From Pseudomonas brassicacearum subsp. brassicacearum (lineage in GTDB: Bacteria; Pseudomonadota; Gammaproteobacteria; Pseudomonadales; Pseudomonadaceae), in NCBI RefSeq assembly GCF_008801605.1, contig NZ_VZPJ01000001.1, forward strand, positions 1,054,001-1,118,000: a stretch of DNA of 64,000 nucleotides, read 5' to 3'. Under the pieces are notes generated by a model, which ran no database searches, was not told where the DNA came from, and was given only the letters and a program-made list of their open reading frames with translations. This document shows positions 40,463-49,463 of this stretch, one piece after another. Position 1 is the first letter of the stretch; every line of letters starts with the position of its first letter. The position numbers and the translations under genes are program-made.

Positions 40463-41389
40463 ATGACTTCCAAGCTGGAACAACTCAAACAGTTCACCAC
40501 CGTCGTGGCCGATACCGGCGACTTCGAGGCCATCGCCCGCGTCAAACCCGTGGACGCTACCACCAACCCTTCCCTGCTGCTCAAGGCCTCGGCCATTCAA
40601 GGTTATGCCGAGCAACTGAACGCCTGTGTGGCGGACTGCAAGGGCGATGTGGGCCTGGCCAGCGACCGTTTTGCCGTGGCGGTCGGGCAAGAAATTCTGA
40701 AAGTGATCCCAGGGCGTATTTCCACTGAAGTGGACGCGCGCCTGTCGTTCGACACCGAGGCCATGCTCAAGCGTGCCCATCGCCTGATCGATCTGTACGA
40801 AAAGGCCGGCATTGGCCGCGAGCGCGTGCTGATCAAGATCGCTTCCACCTGGGAAGGCATTCGCGCCGCCGAGCAACTGGAGCGTGAAGGCATCCAGTGC
40901 AACCTGACCTTGCTGTTCTCCTTCGCCCAGGCCGCCGCCTGCGCCGATGCCGGGGTGTTCCTGATTTCGCCGTTCGTGGGCCGTATCTACGACTGGTACA
41001 AGAAAGCCAATGGCAACGACTACACCGGCGCTGATGATCCGGGCGTGCAGTCGGTGACACGCATCTACAACTACTACAAGGCCAATGACTACAAGACCGT
41101 GGTCATGGGCGCGAGCTTCCGCAACCTCAACCAGATCGAGCAACTGGCCGGCTGCGACCGCCTGACCGTCAGCCCGGACCTGCTGGAAAAACTGGCCGCC
41201 GACGAAGGCAAGCTGGAGCGCAAGCTGGCGCCAGGGCAAGCCGGGGAGGCGCGCTTGATCCTCAATGAAGCGCAGTTCCGCTGGTTGTCCAACGAGGACG
41301 CCATGGCGACCGAGAAACTGGCCGAAGGCATTCGTCAGTTTGCCCGGGACCAGGAGAAGCTGGAGGCGTTGCTGCAAGCCAAGCTTTGA
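40463..41389 (+). CDS. tal: Transaldolase
   Basis: A 308-residue enzyme of the non-oxidative pentose phosphate pathway. It exchanges dihydroxyacetone units between sedoheptulose-7-phosphate and glyceraldehyde-3-phosphate. Signatures are [13 protein letters not shown] near residue 30 and [12 protein letters not shown] with the Schiff-base Lys about 125. The ATG at 40463 starts [13 protein letters not shown] longer open frame upstream has no support. An intrinsic terminator follows at 41411. Confidence 0.96.
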   Translation: MTSKLEQLKQFTTVVADTGDFEAIARVKPVDATTNPSLLLKASAIQGYAEQLNACVADCKGDVGLASDRFAVAVGQEILKVIPGRISTEVDARLSFDTEAMLKRAHRLIDLYEKAGIGRERVLIKIASTWEGIRAAEQLEREGIQCNLTLLFSFAQAAACADAGVFLISPFVGRIYDWYKKANGNDYTGADDPGVQSVTRIYNYYKANDYKTVVMGASFRNLNQIEQLAGCDRLTVSPDLLEKLAADEGKLERKLAPGQAGEARLILNEAQFRWLSNEDAMATEKLAEGIRQFARDQEKLEALLQAKL

Positions 41390-41410
41390 GCTGATTCACA
41401 AGGCATGCAA

Positions 41411-41443
41411 AAAGGGCGAACCTTGGTGGGTTCGCCCTTTTTT
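41411..41443 (+). terminator. Terminator of tal
   Basis: Stem AAAGGGCGAACC / GGTTCGCCCTTT with a 6-nt loop and further T residues, 20 bp after the tal stop. Confidence 0.9.
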
Positions 41444-41482
41444 ATGTGGCTTGTCCTGAGGGATGTGGCGGATCGATAAACG

Positions 41483-41562
41483 CTATCGCGAGCAAGCTCG
41501 CTCCCACAGGTGACTGCATTCCAATGTGGGAGCGAGCTTGCTCCGGGCGGCGTTCCGACGAT
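41483..41562. repeat. REP pair (REPIN)
   Basis: Two inverted copies of the GTGGGAGCGAGCTTGCTC repeat (41483-41508 and 41525-41562) about 16 nt apart between tal and rssC. The right copy carries a different tail (CGGGCGGCGTTCCGACGATG), as also seen at 58335. Confidence 0.9.
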
Positions 41563-41593
41563 GAGGCCGGTCAGCCTAAGCAAAATCCAGGGA

Positions 41594-42076
41594 TCAAGGC
41601 CCTTCCAGCGCATTCACCAGGTCATGGAAGGCTTCACGATTGGAATCGTTGAGCCCCATCAGGATCTTGTGGGCTTCGAGCACCTTGACCCGCACTTCCT
41701 CTTCGGACTGGTCCTGGTCAGGCAGGTCGTCCAGGCATTCCGGGCACGGCACAGGGTCGCCCACGATGTTGAACACCTGGTCGAAGCCCATAGACTGCAG
41801 CAGACGGGTGATGTCGTTGTGGGTGGTGACGACAGTCGGCAGCAGGCCGACCTTCTGCCGCGACAGGATCGACAGTTTGGCCAGCAGGCCCAATGTGGTG
41901 CTGTCGATGCTGCGGGTTTCGGTCAGGTCGATCACGATGGCGTTGAAATTCAACGAAGTGAAGATCCGCTCAATAGTCGCATCCAGCGCCGAACACAGGG
42001 TCAGGCGCACTTCACCGACAAACTTCAGGACAAAGGTGCCGTCCTGCTCGGCGAACTGGATTCTACCGGTACTCAT
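41594..42076 (-). CDS. rssC: Anti-sigma factor antagonist, STAS domain (RssC-like)
   Basis: A 160-residue protein. Residues 1-105 form a STAS domain with the phospho-acceptor Ser in TRSIDSTTLGLL (about 58). A C-terminal extension with CPECLDDLPDQDQSEEE is acidic. It overlaps the rssB stop in TGATG, so the two are translationally coupled. The partner phosphatase probably dephosphorylates this Ser. In pseudomonads this pair has been linked to RpoS control. The gene name rests on position and pairing. Confidence 0.85.
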   Translation of the reverse strand: MSTGRIQFAEQDGTFVLKFVGEVRLTLCSALDATIERIFTSLNFNAIVIDLTETRSIDSTTLGLLAKLSILSRQKVGLLPTVVTTHNDITRLLQSMGFDQVFNIVGDPVPCPECLDDLPDQDQSEEEVRVKVLEAHKILMGLNDSNREAFHDLVNALEGP

Positions 42077-43257
42077 CAAAGGTTCCTGCTCAACACTAAC
42101 AGGGCGATATCATCCGGCATCTCCCCTAGCGTGGCTAATCCAAACACTTGACGCAAGCCTTCCAGGCTGCCGCCCGCTGCGCTCACCCGTTCAGGCAAGG
42201 CCGCTTCTTTCTCTTTGAGTGTAGGTTCTGTCAAAAGGTCCAAAATGCCATCAGACATCAGCGTCAGGCTGAATGTCGGCGGCAATTCCAGTACGTGGTC
42301 TTCGTAGGTGGCCTCGTTGAACAGGCCCACCGGCAAACCACGCCCTTCCAGGTAACGCACACTGTCTGGCGTATACAACACAGGCAAAGGCAGGTGACCG
42401 CCGATGCTATAGGTCAACAAACCCGTCTCCTCGTCGATGACTCCACCGACCATTGTGACGTGTTTGCCCAGCTTACAACTGATCAGGCCTCGGTTGATAT
42501 GCCCAAGGACTTCAGAAGGCTTGAACTCTGGCAGCGTGCCATTGCGCTTGGACTCGAACAACAGGCGCGTGGTCATGAACTTCAGCAGCACCGTGACGAA
42601 TGCCGAAGAAGCACCATGGCCGGAAACGTCCGCCAGGTAGAACGCCACTCGCCGCTCGTCGACCCGGAAATAGTCCACGAAATCGCCCGACAGGTACAAC
42701 GACGGGATGATCTGGTGGGCAAAACGGAAATCATCGACGGCCCAAGGGCTGACCGGCAGCATGTTCATCTGCACCTGGCGCCCGGCGTTCTGGTCTTCCT
42801 GCAACAGGTTCAGGCTGGCTTCCAGTTCGCGGTTGGCGGTTTCCAGCTTCTCGCGGTAACGCTGGTTTTCCACCAACAGACGCGAACGGTCCAAGGCCCG
42901 GCGCACCGAGTGCTCGAGCACCGCCAGGTCTTCAAGGGGCTTGATCAGGTAATCCGCCGCGCCCAGGCGCAACGCCTCGACCGCGTCGTTCATCACGCCC
43001 GCGCCCGAAACCACGATCACCGGGGTCTGCGAGGAAAGCTCGGTGACCTGGCGAATGAGTTCGAGTCCGCCCATCTGCGGCATGCGCAGGTCGCAGATGA
43101 CCAGGTCGGGCTTGTCTTGCTCGAATACCTGAAGACCCTGTTGGCCATTGCTGGCCTGCAGGACGCTGAAACCACTGTCTTCCAAGTAGGCTGCGAGACT
43201 GGCTCGCACCACTTCGTCATCATCGATTATCAGCAGCGTGGCACTGGTTTTTGGCAT
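42076..43257 (-). CDS. rssB: Response regulator with PP2C-type (SpoIIE) phosphatase domain, RssB-like
   Basis: A 393-residue protein. The receiver domain (residues 5-120) has the acidic pair DDD, phospho-acceptor Asp in LVICDLRMPQMGG (about 57) and Lys in YLIKPL. A coiled coil (about 130-165) links it to a SpoIIE/PP2C phosphatase (LADVSGHGASSAFV, LMSDGILDLLTEP, MPDDIALLVL). The start is the ATG at 43257 (MPKTSATLL). Upstream codons are not supported. Phosphorylation should control its action on the STAS partner. Confidence 0.9.
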   Translation of the reverse strand: MPKTSATLLIIDDDEVVRASLAAYLEDSGFSVLQASNGQQGLQVFEQDKPDLVICDLRMPQMGGLELIRQVTELSSQTPVIVVSGAGVMNDAVEALRLGAADYLIKPLEDLAVLEHSVRRALDRSRLLVENQRYREKLETANRELEASLNLLQEDQNAGRQVQMNMLPVSPWAVDDFRFAHQIIPSLYLSGDFVDYFRVDERRVAFYLADVSGHGASSAFVTVLLKFMTTRLLFESKRNGTLPEFKPSEVLGHINRGLISCKLGKHVTMVGGVIDEETGLLTYSIGGHLPLPVLYTPDSVRYLEGRGLPVGLFNEATYEDHVLELPPTFSLTLMSDGILDLLTEPTLKEKEAALPERVSAAGGSLEGLRQVFGLATLGEMPDDIALLVLSRNL

Positions 43258-43558
43258 GTGGGCAAACGGCGCCAGAATTAGGTTGGCGTAGCGGGCTGGG
43301 CCGTCTGGCCTTGCACGCACTACTGGATTCGCTTTCTAGCCTCTCTGTCGTACCGGTTTCAGGCCTTTGCCCTACACACAGCTACATCAGAGGTGCCCTT
43401 CTAAGGCGCAGACGGTACTCCCATCCGCGGGGCGTTTCAAGCTCAGGCAGATAGCCGCTTGCCGTCTTTATTTGTCAAAGTCCAGAGAGTTATAAGAACC
43501 GAGCGAAGCGTAACTCAATGGAAGGATCAAACCCGCTCAAACACGACGCCAAAGCACA
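43258..43558. other. Intergenic stretch without a recognised gene
   Basis: Between rssB (minus) and mlaA (minus). I see no tRNA, no coding frame with a ribosome site and no strong promoter, only short inverted repeats. It should contain the rssB promoter. Confidence 0.6.
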
Positions 43559-43583
43559 GAAGGCGGCCTTTTGGGCCGCCTTC
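43559..43583 (-). terminator. Terminator of mlaA
   Basis: Perfect 10-bp stem GAAGGCGGCC / GGCCGCCTTC with a 5-nt loop, 20 bp after the mlaA stop on the minus strand. The T-run after the stem is weak. Confidence 0.7.
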
Positions 43584-43602
43584 GTGGTTTTACTGGTCGG
43601 AA

Positions 43603-44292
43603 TTAAAAATCGTCTTCGACCTGGCCGTCCTTGACCTTGAATTCGCGGTTTTGCAGGTAGGCGTTGCGGATGAAGACATACTTGTCGCCGCTCACCATCT
43701 TCTCGGCCGACAACAGGCTGGCGCGGGTGTCGACGACGTTCAGGCCTCGAATAGAGTTACGCACCGAGACGTTATCGATATAACGATACGGGGCCGTGTA
43801 GTCATCGACCAGCTTGGCCGGGGCGTCACGCAGGGTGCTTGGCCCCAGCAGCGGCAGCATCACATACGGCCCGCTGCCCAGCCCCCAGTAGCCCAGGGTC
43901 TGGCCAAAATCTTCATCGCTGCGCTGCAGGCCCATCTGGGTGCCCACATCGAAGAAGCCCAGCAGGCCGAAGGTGGTGTTGAAGATCAACCGGGCAGTGT
44001 CGACCCCGGCCGCGGCCGGCTTGGCCTGCAGCACGTTGTTGGCCAGGTTGCCCACGTCACCGATGTTGCGGAACATGTTGTGGACGCCGTCTTCGAGGAA
44101 CTGCGGCGTCACGTATTGATAACCCTGGGCCAGTGGCTTGAGCGCATAGGTATCAATGGTGTCGTTGAAGGTAAAGATCGGACGGTTGATGCTTTCCCAA
44201 GGATCTTCTTCCGTGGCGGCCTGGGCAGCGAACGGAACCAGCACTACGCTGGCAGACAAACACAGCTGAGCTAGACGATGGCTCCAGCGCAT
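43603..44292 (-). CDS. mlaA: MlaA/VacJ outer-membrane phospholipid transport protein
   Basis: A 229-residue protein that removes phospholipids from the outer leaflet of the outer membrane and passes them to the Mla pathway. Typical segments are DPWESINRPIFTFNDTIDTYALKPLAQGY, FRNIGDVGNLANNVLQ and GPYVMLPLLGPSTLRD. The signal peptide (about 1-25) ends AQAATEED with no lipobox Cys, unlike the E. coli lipoprotein, so cleavage by signal peptidase I is expected. Confidence 0.94.
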   Translation of the reverse strand: MRWSHRLAQLCLSASVVLVPFAAQAATEEDPWESINRPIFTFNDTIDTYALKPLAQGYQYVTPQFLEDGVHNMFRNIGDVGNLANNVLQAKPAAAGVDTARLIFNTTFGLLGFFDVGTQMGLQRSDEDFGQTLGYWGLGSGPYVMLPLLGPSTLRDAPAKLVDDYTAPYRYIDNVSVRNSIRGLNVVDTRASLLSAEKMVSGDKYVFIRNAYLQNREFKVKDGQVEDDF

Positions 44293-44494
44293 AGGGGAAA
44301 ACTCCTTGGATTAATCAGGCAAGGGCGCCGAGCCCAGGCGGTAAGGTGGCTAGTATAAGACGGAACGCGTGGATAGGCAGCACCGAAAAAACAAGTAGGC
44401 CGTAGGACGTTTCCACGACTGGCACCCTTCACTTCACTGTCACCGGACTGTCATCGAGGCCCTTTAGGCTGCTGGTTATTTCAAGGACGTTCCC

Positions 44495-45115
44495 ATGCCC
44501 CGCCCCGAAGCCCTGCCCCTCCCCGCCCCCAGCCTGACCGCGGTACTGTTTGGCCTGAGCGGATGTCTGGTGGACTTCGGCGCGCGCATCCGTCAGCCAG
44601 GGGCAGCGCCGGATGAGCATGCACAGCCAACACTTGGCGCCCTGGAGAGCTTGCACCACTTGCAGCTCCAGGAAATCCCCTGCGCCTGGCTCGACGAATT
44701 GCCACCTGCCGTCAGCCATGCCCTGGCGGCTTCATTGCCGACATGGATCGAACCGCCGCAACTTCCTGCAACAAATAATCCTTGGCCGGCGCCACATGCC
44801 TGCTGGCAGGCGCTGATGGCGTTGAACGTCCAGCAATTGGACGGTTGCGTGTTGGTCAGTGGCGAACCCCGGTTGTTGCAGTCAGGGCTCAACGCCGGTT
44901 TGTGGACCATCGGCCTGGCGTCCTGCGGCTCGCTGTGTGGCCTGACGCCTGGCGAATGGCAGGCGCTGAGCCAACAGGAACGGGAAACCAAGCGCGCCAA
45001 GGCCACCGTGCAATTGTTCGGCCTGGGGGTGCATTCGGTGATCGATCACCTGGGCGAACTCGACACCTGCCTGGCGGACATCAGCCTGCGCCGACTCAAA
45101 GGCGAGAAGCCATGA
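44495..45115 (+). CDS. HAD-like hydrolase lacking the catalytic aspartates
   Basis: A 206-residue protein with the outline of a phosphonatase-type HAD enzyme. Where active enzymes have FDLDGTLVD, this one reads FGLSGCLVD: both motif I aspartates are replaced by Gly and Ser. The rest (LQEIPCAWLDELPP, VSGEPRLLQSGLNAGLWTIGLASCGSLCGL) follows the fold. It is therefore probably inactive as a phosphatase and may be a binding or regulatory protein. It sits alone between mlaA and the DUF4404 gene. Confidence 0.8.
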   Translation: MPRPEALPLPAPSLTAVLFGLSGCLVDFGARIRQPGAAPDEHAQPTLGALESLHHLQLQEIPCAWLDELPPAVSHALAASLPTWIEPPQLPATNNPWPAPHACWQALMALNVQQLDGCVLVSGEPRLLQSGLNAGLWTIGLASCGSLCGLTPGEWQALSQQERETKRAKATVQLFGLGVHSVIDHLGELDTCLADISLRRLKGEKP

Positions 45116-45224
45116 CCGGGATCATGCAGGGAACACGAGGGTAGATTACTCTTAAGGTAGGCCATGGACTTTTGACCCGGCGTCGCGGTCCATGGCAGTG
45201 CCTATCAATAAAGGGAGTACGCCA

Positions 45225-45488
45225 ATGCCTGCCCGCGAATTGCAAGAACAGCTCAACAAACTGCGCGAGCAATTGGACCAGAATCCACCGCTTTCCGAAA
45301 TCGAGCGCGATGACCTGCACGCGCTGATGCAAAAGATCGAACTTGAGCTTGAGTTGGAAACCAAAGCACCGGACAACAACCTCGCCGACAATGTGAACCT
45401 GGCTGTCGAGCGCTTCGAGGTGGAACACCCTACCCTTGCCGGGACCTTGCGCAACATCGTGCAAGCCTTGGGCAATATGGGGATCTGA
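45225..45488 (+). CDS. DUF4404 family protein
   Basis: An 87-residue helical, acidic protein starting MPARELQEQLNKLREQLDQNPPLS, ending HPTLAGTLRNIVQALGNMGI, the DUF4404 pattern. The ATG at 45225 has AAGGGAG 7 nt upstream. The 11 codons before it lack a ribosome site. Function unknown. A terminator follows at once. Confidence 0.86.
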   Translation: MPARELQEQLNKLREQLDQNPPLSEIERDDLHALMQKIELELELETKAPDNNLADNVNLAVERFEVEHPTLAGTLRNIVQALGNMGI

Positions 45489-45501
45489 ACCCTTTAAATG
45501 C

Positions 45502-45533
45502 AAAAAGCCCTGCTATCGCTAGCGGGGCTTTTT
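45502..45533 (+). terminator. Terminator after the DUF4404 gene
   Basis: A 14-bp stem (AAAAAGCCCTGCTA / TAGCGGGGCTTTTT, one G-U) with a 4-nt loop, 14 bp after the stop codon. Confidence 0.92.
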
Positions 45534-45559
45534 AGTTTCACGACCTGCAATGCAATCCC

Positions 45560-45650
45560 TGTGGGAGCGAGCTTGCTCGCGATAGTCGGTGTGTCAGCTG
45601 ACATCAATGTCGAATGTACCGGACTCATCGCGAGCAAGCTCGCTCCCACA
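45560..45650. repeat. REP pair (REPIN)
   Basis: Inverted copies TGTGGGAGCGAGCTTGCTCG (45560) and its complement ending 45650, about 40 nt apart, between the DUF4404 gene and queF. Confidence 0.92.
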
Positions 45651-45674
45651 AGAGCTCACTTTCACAAGGAACGT

Positions 45675-46505
45675 TTATTGGCGGACCAGGCGATGGTTTG
45701 GCAGTTGAACGTCTTCAGTACTGCGATACGGGTTGATATCCAACCCGCCCCGACGCACATACCGCGCGTACACCGTCAATTTCTCTGGCTTGAGCAAGCG
45801 CTGCAGGTCGAGAAAGATCCGCTCCACGCATTGCTCATGGAAATCCGAATGCTGGCGGAAGCTGACGATGTAGGCCAGCAGGCTGGCCGGGTCCAGGGCC
45901 GCGCCGCGATATTCCACCGCTACGCTGCCCCAGTCTGGCTGGCTGGTCACCGGACAGTTGGACTTGAGCAGATGGCTGTGCAGGCTTTGCTCGACGATGC
46001 GCGAAGCATCGCAACGCAGCAGCTCCGGACGCGGGTGCGCGTAAGAGTCGACGCTGATGTCCAGATCATCGATGCACGTACCGGGCAATGCCACGATGCC
46101 TTCACGCTCCACATCCTTGAGGCTGCGGATCCGCACGCCCACTGCTTTGCCGGCAGCCGCCGACAGGTCCTGGCGCAGGGTCGCTTCCAGGCTCGCGGTA
46201 TCGGCAAACGGGGTCTGGTTCAAGGAGTTGAGGTACAGCTTGAAGGATTTGGATTCGATGATATTCGGCGAATCCGCCGGGATCGCGAATTCACAGATGG
46301 CCACCACCGGCTTGCCGGACGGCAACAGCCAGGACAGCTCGAAACAGTTCCAGAAATCCACGCCTTTGTACGGCAGGGTCTCGGCCGTCAGGCCCAGTTC
46401 CGCCCATTTCGCCGTGCGCGGGATCGGGAACAGCAGTGACGGCGTGTACGTGGCGATGTATTCGCTGGATTTGCCCAGCGGCGAATGTTCGGCTGCGGGA
46501 TGCAT
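45675..46505 (-). CDS. queF: NADPH-dependent 7-cyano-7-deazaguanine reductase QueF (two-domain type)
   Basis: A 276-residue enzyme of queuosine synthesis reducing preQ0 to preQ1. Catalytic Cys 184 lies in [12 protein letters not shown] with Asp 191, and the QueF NADPH motif ESKSFKLY is at 84-91. The length fits the long, two-domain proteobacterial form. Together with dusA this region has two tRNA modification genes. Confidence 0.96.
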   Translation of the reverse strand: MHPAAEHSPLGKSSEYIATYTPSLLFPIPRTAKWAELGLTAETLPYKGVDFWNCFELSWLLPSGKPVVAICEFAIPADSPNIIESKSFKLYLNSLNQTPFADTASLEATLRQDLSAAAGKAVGVRIRSLKDVEREGIVALPGTCIDDLDISVDSYAHPRPELLRCDASRIVEQSLHSHLLKSNCPVTSQPDWGSVAVEYRGAALDPASLLAYIVSFRQHSDFHEQCVERIFLDLQRLLKPEKLTVYARYVRRGGLDINPYRSTEDVQLPNHRLVRQ

Positions 46506-46566
46506 GACGGAAACCTGACTGAAGAATCAGCCGATTCTATCAGCCTTTGCCGCAGCCTTTGAGTGC

Positions 46567-47112
46567 TTACTGACTGACTGTCAGGTCGCCCTTCATCCCG
46601 GCCTGGTAATGACCGGGGACGTTGCAGGCAAATTCCAGCCGTGTAGCCTTGCCAAAAGCCCAGGTCAGCTCGGCGGACTTGCCCGGCTCAACCAGCACGC
46701 TGTTAGCGTCGTCGTGGCCCATCATGCCGTCTTTGCCACCGTGCTCCATCGAGGCCGGATTCATCGAAGCATGGTCCATTCCCGGCTTCATCCCGGTTGG
46801 CGTCAACATGCCGCTCTGTTGCATCTTGAGCATTTCCTGCTGGTGCTGGGCATGCATCGCGGCGTTACCGAGGTTGAATTCGTGCAACAACTGGCCTTTA
46901 TTGATCAGTACGAACCGCACCGTCTCGCCTGCCTTGATATCCAGCGCACCGGGATTGAACGACATGTCGCCCATCACCACCTCGATGGTGCGACTGGCCT
47001 TGGCCGCCGGTGCGGGCTGGCCGAAATTAAAGTGCGCACCGGGCGATGCCCACAACGAGGTACTCAATACCAACGCAGAGGCGGCCAGGATCAGACGGTT
47101 TACCATCAACAT
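46567..47112 (-). CDS. Periplasmic cupredoxin-like copper protein
   Basis: A 181-residue exported protein with a signal peptide (about 1-24, ending SLWASPG). The cupredoxin fold carries the type I copper ligands His (LLHEFNLG), Cys (FACNVPGH), His and Met (AGM). Between the first His and the Cys there is a Met/His-rich insert (AAMHAQHQQEMLKMQQSGM and MDHASMNPASMEHGG) like those in copper-resistance proteins. The ATG at 47112 has GGAG 7 nt upstream. It is divergent from copRS, with a CopR-type box between them. Confidence 0.87.
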   Translation of the reverse strand: MLMVNRLILAASALVLSTSLWASPGAHFNFGQPAPAAKASRTIEVVMGDMSFNPGALDIKAGETVRFVLINKGQLLHEFNLGNAAMHAQHQQEMLKMQQSGMLTPTGMKPGMDHASMNPASMEHGGKDGMMGHDDANSVLVEPGKSAELTWAFGKATRLEFACNVPGHYQAGMKGDLTVSQ

Positions 47113-47178
47113 GTTCATACTCCGACAAGGTAAGGTTCAACTTGCCCAAGACTCTAGATCGGTGCGGCTGCCAATTGA

Positions 47179-47205
47179 CTGACAGTTGCATTACAACTCT
47201 GTCAG
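47179..47205. promoter_or_regulatory. CopR-type operator (cop box)
   Basis: Inverted repeat CTGACAG-N13-CTGTCAG with TTGCATTACAACT in the centre, between the divergent cupredoxin gene and copR. TGACA half-sites near a TTACA element are typical of CopR/CusR boxes. It probably controls both directions. Confidence 0.75.
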
Positions 47206-47269
47206 GTTGTGCCACGACCCCGGCCGCCGCGGTATAACGCCCACGTTCAAACCATGCCCTGAGCTGCCC

Positions 47270-47950
47270 ATGAAACTGCTGATCGTCGAAGACCAAACCA
47301 AAACCGGCCAATACCTGCGCCAGGGCCTGGGCGAAGCCGGGTTCAACGCCGATCTGGTGGCCGATGGCATCACCGGCCAGCAACTGGCCTTGAGCGGTGA
47401 ATACGCCTTGCTGATCCTCGACGTGATGTTGCCCGGCCGCGATGGTTGGCAGATCCTGCAAGCCGTCCGTGGCGCCGGGCTGGATACACCGGTGCTGTTT
47501 CTCACCGCGCGGGATGCGGTACAGGATCGGGTACACGGCCTGGAGCTGGGCGCCGATGATTACCTGGTCAAGCCCTTTGCTTTTTCCGAGTTGCTGGCAC
47601 GGGTGCGCAGCCTGTTGCGTCGAGGCAGTTCGACACAGCAGGAAACCAGCCTGCAACTGGCCGACTTGCGCCTGGACCTGATCCGCCGTCGCGTCGAACG
47701 CAGCGGTCGGCGCATCGACCTCACCGCCAAGGAATTCGCCTTGCTGGAAATGCTTCTGCGCCGCCAGGGCGAAGTGCTGCCCAAATCGCTGATCGCGTCC
47801 CAGGTCTGGGACATGAATTTCGACAGCGACACCAACGTCATCGAAGTCGCGATACGACGCCTGCGAATCAAGATTGACGATGACTTCCCCAGCAAACTGA
47901 TCCATACCGTGCGGGGCATGGGCTATGTGCTTGAAGAGCGCAGCCTGTGA
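47270..47950 (+). CDS. copR: Copper-responsive response regulator CopR
   Basis: A 226-residue OmpR-family regulator. Receiver: acidic pair in VEDQ, phospho-Asp in [14 protein letters not shown] (about 51), Lys in [14 protein letters not shown]. The winged helix at the C-terminus ([27 protein letters not shown], ending [10 protein letters not shown]) binds the cop box. Start ATG 47270. Its stop overlaps the start of copS in GTGA. Confidence 0.93.
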   Translation: MKLLIVEDQTKTGQYLRQGLGEAGFNADLVADGITGQQLALSGEYALLILDVMLPGRDGWQILQAVRGAGLDTPVLFLTARDAVQDRVHGLELGADDYLVKPFAFSELLARVRSLLRRGSSTQQETSLQLADLRLDLIRRRVERSGRRIDLTAKEFALLEMLLRRQGEVLPKSLIASQVWDMNFDSDTNVIEVAIRRLRIKIDDDFPSKLIHTVRGMGYVLEERSL

Positions 47951-49296
47951 GGCGGTGGTCACTGAGCAGCCGCCTGGCGCTGCTGTTCGCCGCCTGCACT
48001 GCCGTGGTGTCATTGTTTGCCGGGGTGTTGTTCAGCCGTGGCAGCGAGGCGCATTTCATCGAGCTGGACCAGCAACTGCTCGAAGGCAAGCTGATCGGCC
48101 TGCGCCGGGCCCTGCAAGATCTCGACGCCGAGCAGACCCAGGCCCGCCTGGAGGATGAACTGAGCCGTCAGGCCGACCTGGCGCTGCGCATCAAGGGCAG
48201 CGATGGTGTGCGCTGGTACGACAGCTCGATCCGGATTCCCGCTCAATTGCCAGAGCGGCCCGGCCTGTCGACCCTCAACGATGCCGACACCGATTACCGG
48301 GTGTTGAATGCGCCGTTGTATCCCGATCGAGCCGACTCGCCGCAACTGACCCTGCTGCTGGACATCACCCATCACCAGCACTTCCTGCAACGCATGCAGC
48401 GCTTGATCTGGCTGACCGTCGGTCTCTCGGCCCTGGCCACTGCCTTGCTCGGCGCCTGGGCCGCCCGACGGGCCTTGCGCCCCTTGCGGCGCATGGGCGC
48501 CATTGCCGGCAGTGTCTCGGCCCGCTCACTCAACGCCCGACTGCCGGAGGAGCAAATGCCCGCCGAACTGGCGGAATTGGCCCACAGCATCAACGCCATG
48601 CTCGGACGCCTCGACGATGCGTTTCAGCGACTCTCTGCGTTCTCTGCCGACATTGCCCATGAATTGCGCACGCCGCTGTCGAACCTGCTGACCCACACCC
48701 AGGTCACCCTCACCCGCGAACGCCCCCTGGAGGATTACCGCGAGGCGTTGCACAGCAATCTCGAAGAACTGCAATGGATGGCGCAACTGGTCAACGACAT
48801 GCTGTACCTGGCCAAGGCCGACCACGGCCTGCTGGCGCTCAATCGCGAACCGCTGCAATTGGCCGAGGAAGTGGACGTGCTGCTGGACTTCTTCGCGCCG
48901 CTGGCCGAAGACACCAACGTACGCCTGAGCCGCGAGGGCGATGGCCGCATCGAGGGTGACCGCAACATGTTGCGCCGGGCGCTTTCCAACCTGCTGGACA
49001 ACGCGCTGCGCTTCACCCCCGCTGACGGCGAAGTACGGGTGCGAATTGTCGATGAGGCTCAAGGGGTGAACATCAGCGTGGAAAACAGTGGCGAGGGGAT
49101 TGCAGCGGACTTGCTGCCGCGCCTGTTCGACCGCTTCTACCGCGCCGACCCAGCCCGCCAGGAGGGCAGCAGCGAACACGCGGGGCTCGGACTGGCCATC
49201 ACCCGCTCGATCATCCGCGCCCATGGCGGACAGATCCGCTGTGAATCGGCCGATGGCTGGACGCGGTTCCTGATCGAATTACCGAAGGGAGATTAA
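47947..49296 (+). CDS. copS: Copper sensor histidine kinase CopS
   Basis: A 449-residue membrane kinase starting with GTG inside the copR stop. Two membrane segments (about 9-28 and 155-177) enclose a periplasmic sensor domain. HAMP is followed by the H-box [14 protein letters not shown] (His about 240), N-box [15 protein letters not shown], and G boxes [19 protein letters not shown] and [10 protein letters not shown]. It should phosphorylate CopR in response to periplasmic copper. Confidence 0.93.
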   Translation: MRRWSLSSRLALLFAACTAVVSLFAGVLFSRGSEAHFIELDQQLLEGKLIGLRRALQDLDAEQTQARLEDELSRQADLALRIKGSDGVRWYDSSIRIPAQLPERPGLSTLNDADTDYRVLNAPLYPDRADSPQLTLLLDITHHQHFLQRMQRLIWLTVGLSALATALLGAWAARRALRPLRRMGAIAGSVSARSLNARLPEEQMPAELAELAHSINAMLGRLDDAFQRLSAFSADIAHELRTPLSNLLTHTQVTLTRERPLEDYREALHSNLEELQWMAQLVNDMLYLAKADHGLLALNREPLQLAEEVDVLLDFFAPLAEDTNVRLSREGDGRIEGDRNMLRRALSNLLDNALRFTPADGEVRVRIVDEAQGVNISVENSGEGIAADLLPRLFDRFYRADPARQEGSSEHAGLGLAITRSIIRAHGGQIRCESADGWTRFLIELPKGD

Positions 49297-49330
49297 GCCC
49301 GACGCCCCCCCTGTGGCGAAGGAACATATC

Positions 49331-49419
49331 TGTGGGAGCAAGGCTTGCCCGCGATGCCGGTGCCTTGTTTCTCCCGCAGACCGCGTCGTCTGCATCGCGG
49401 GCAAGCCTTGCTCCCACAG
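49331..49419. repeat. REP pair (REPIN)
   Basis: Inverted copies of TGTGGGAGCAAGGCTTGCCC (49331 and complement ending 49418), a variant of the REP sequence, between copS and the convergent lolE gene. Confidence 0.9.
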
Positions 49420-49463
49420 CGGAATCTTCAGCAAGCCCTTCTGCCACGGAGGTCTGTGTCGTT

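Noticed and set aside
42148..43281. A 377-codon plus-strand frame opposite rssB
   Set aside because: Gln/His/Arg-rich shadow; the receiver and PP2C motifs on the minus strand are unambiguous.
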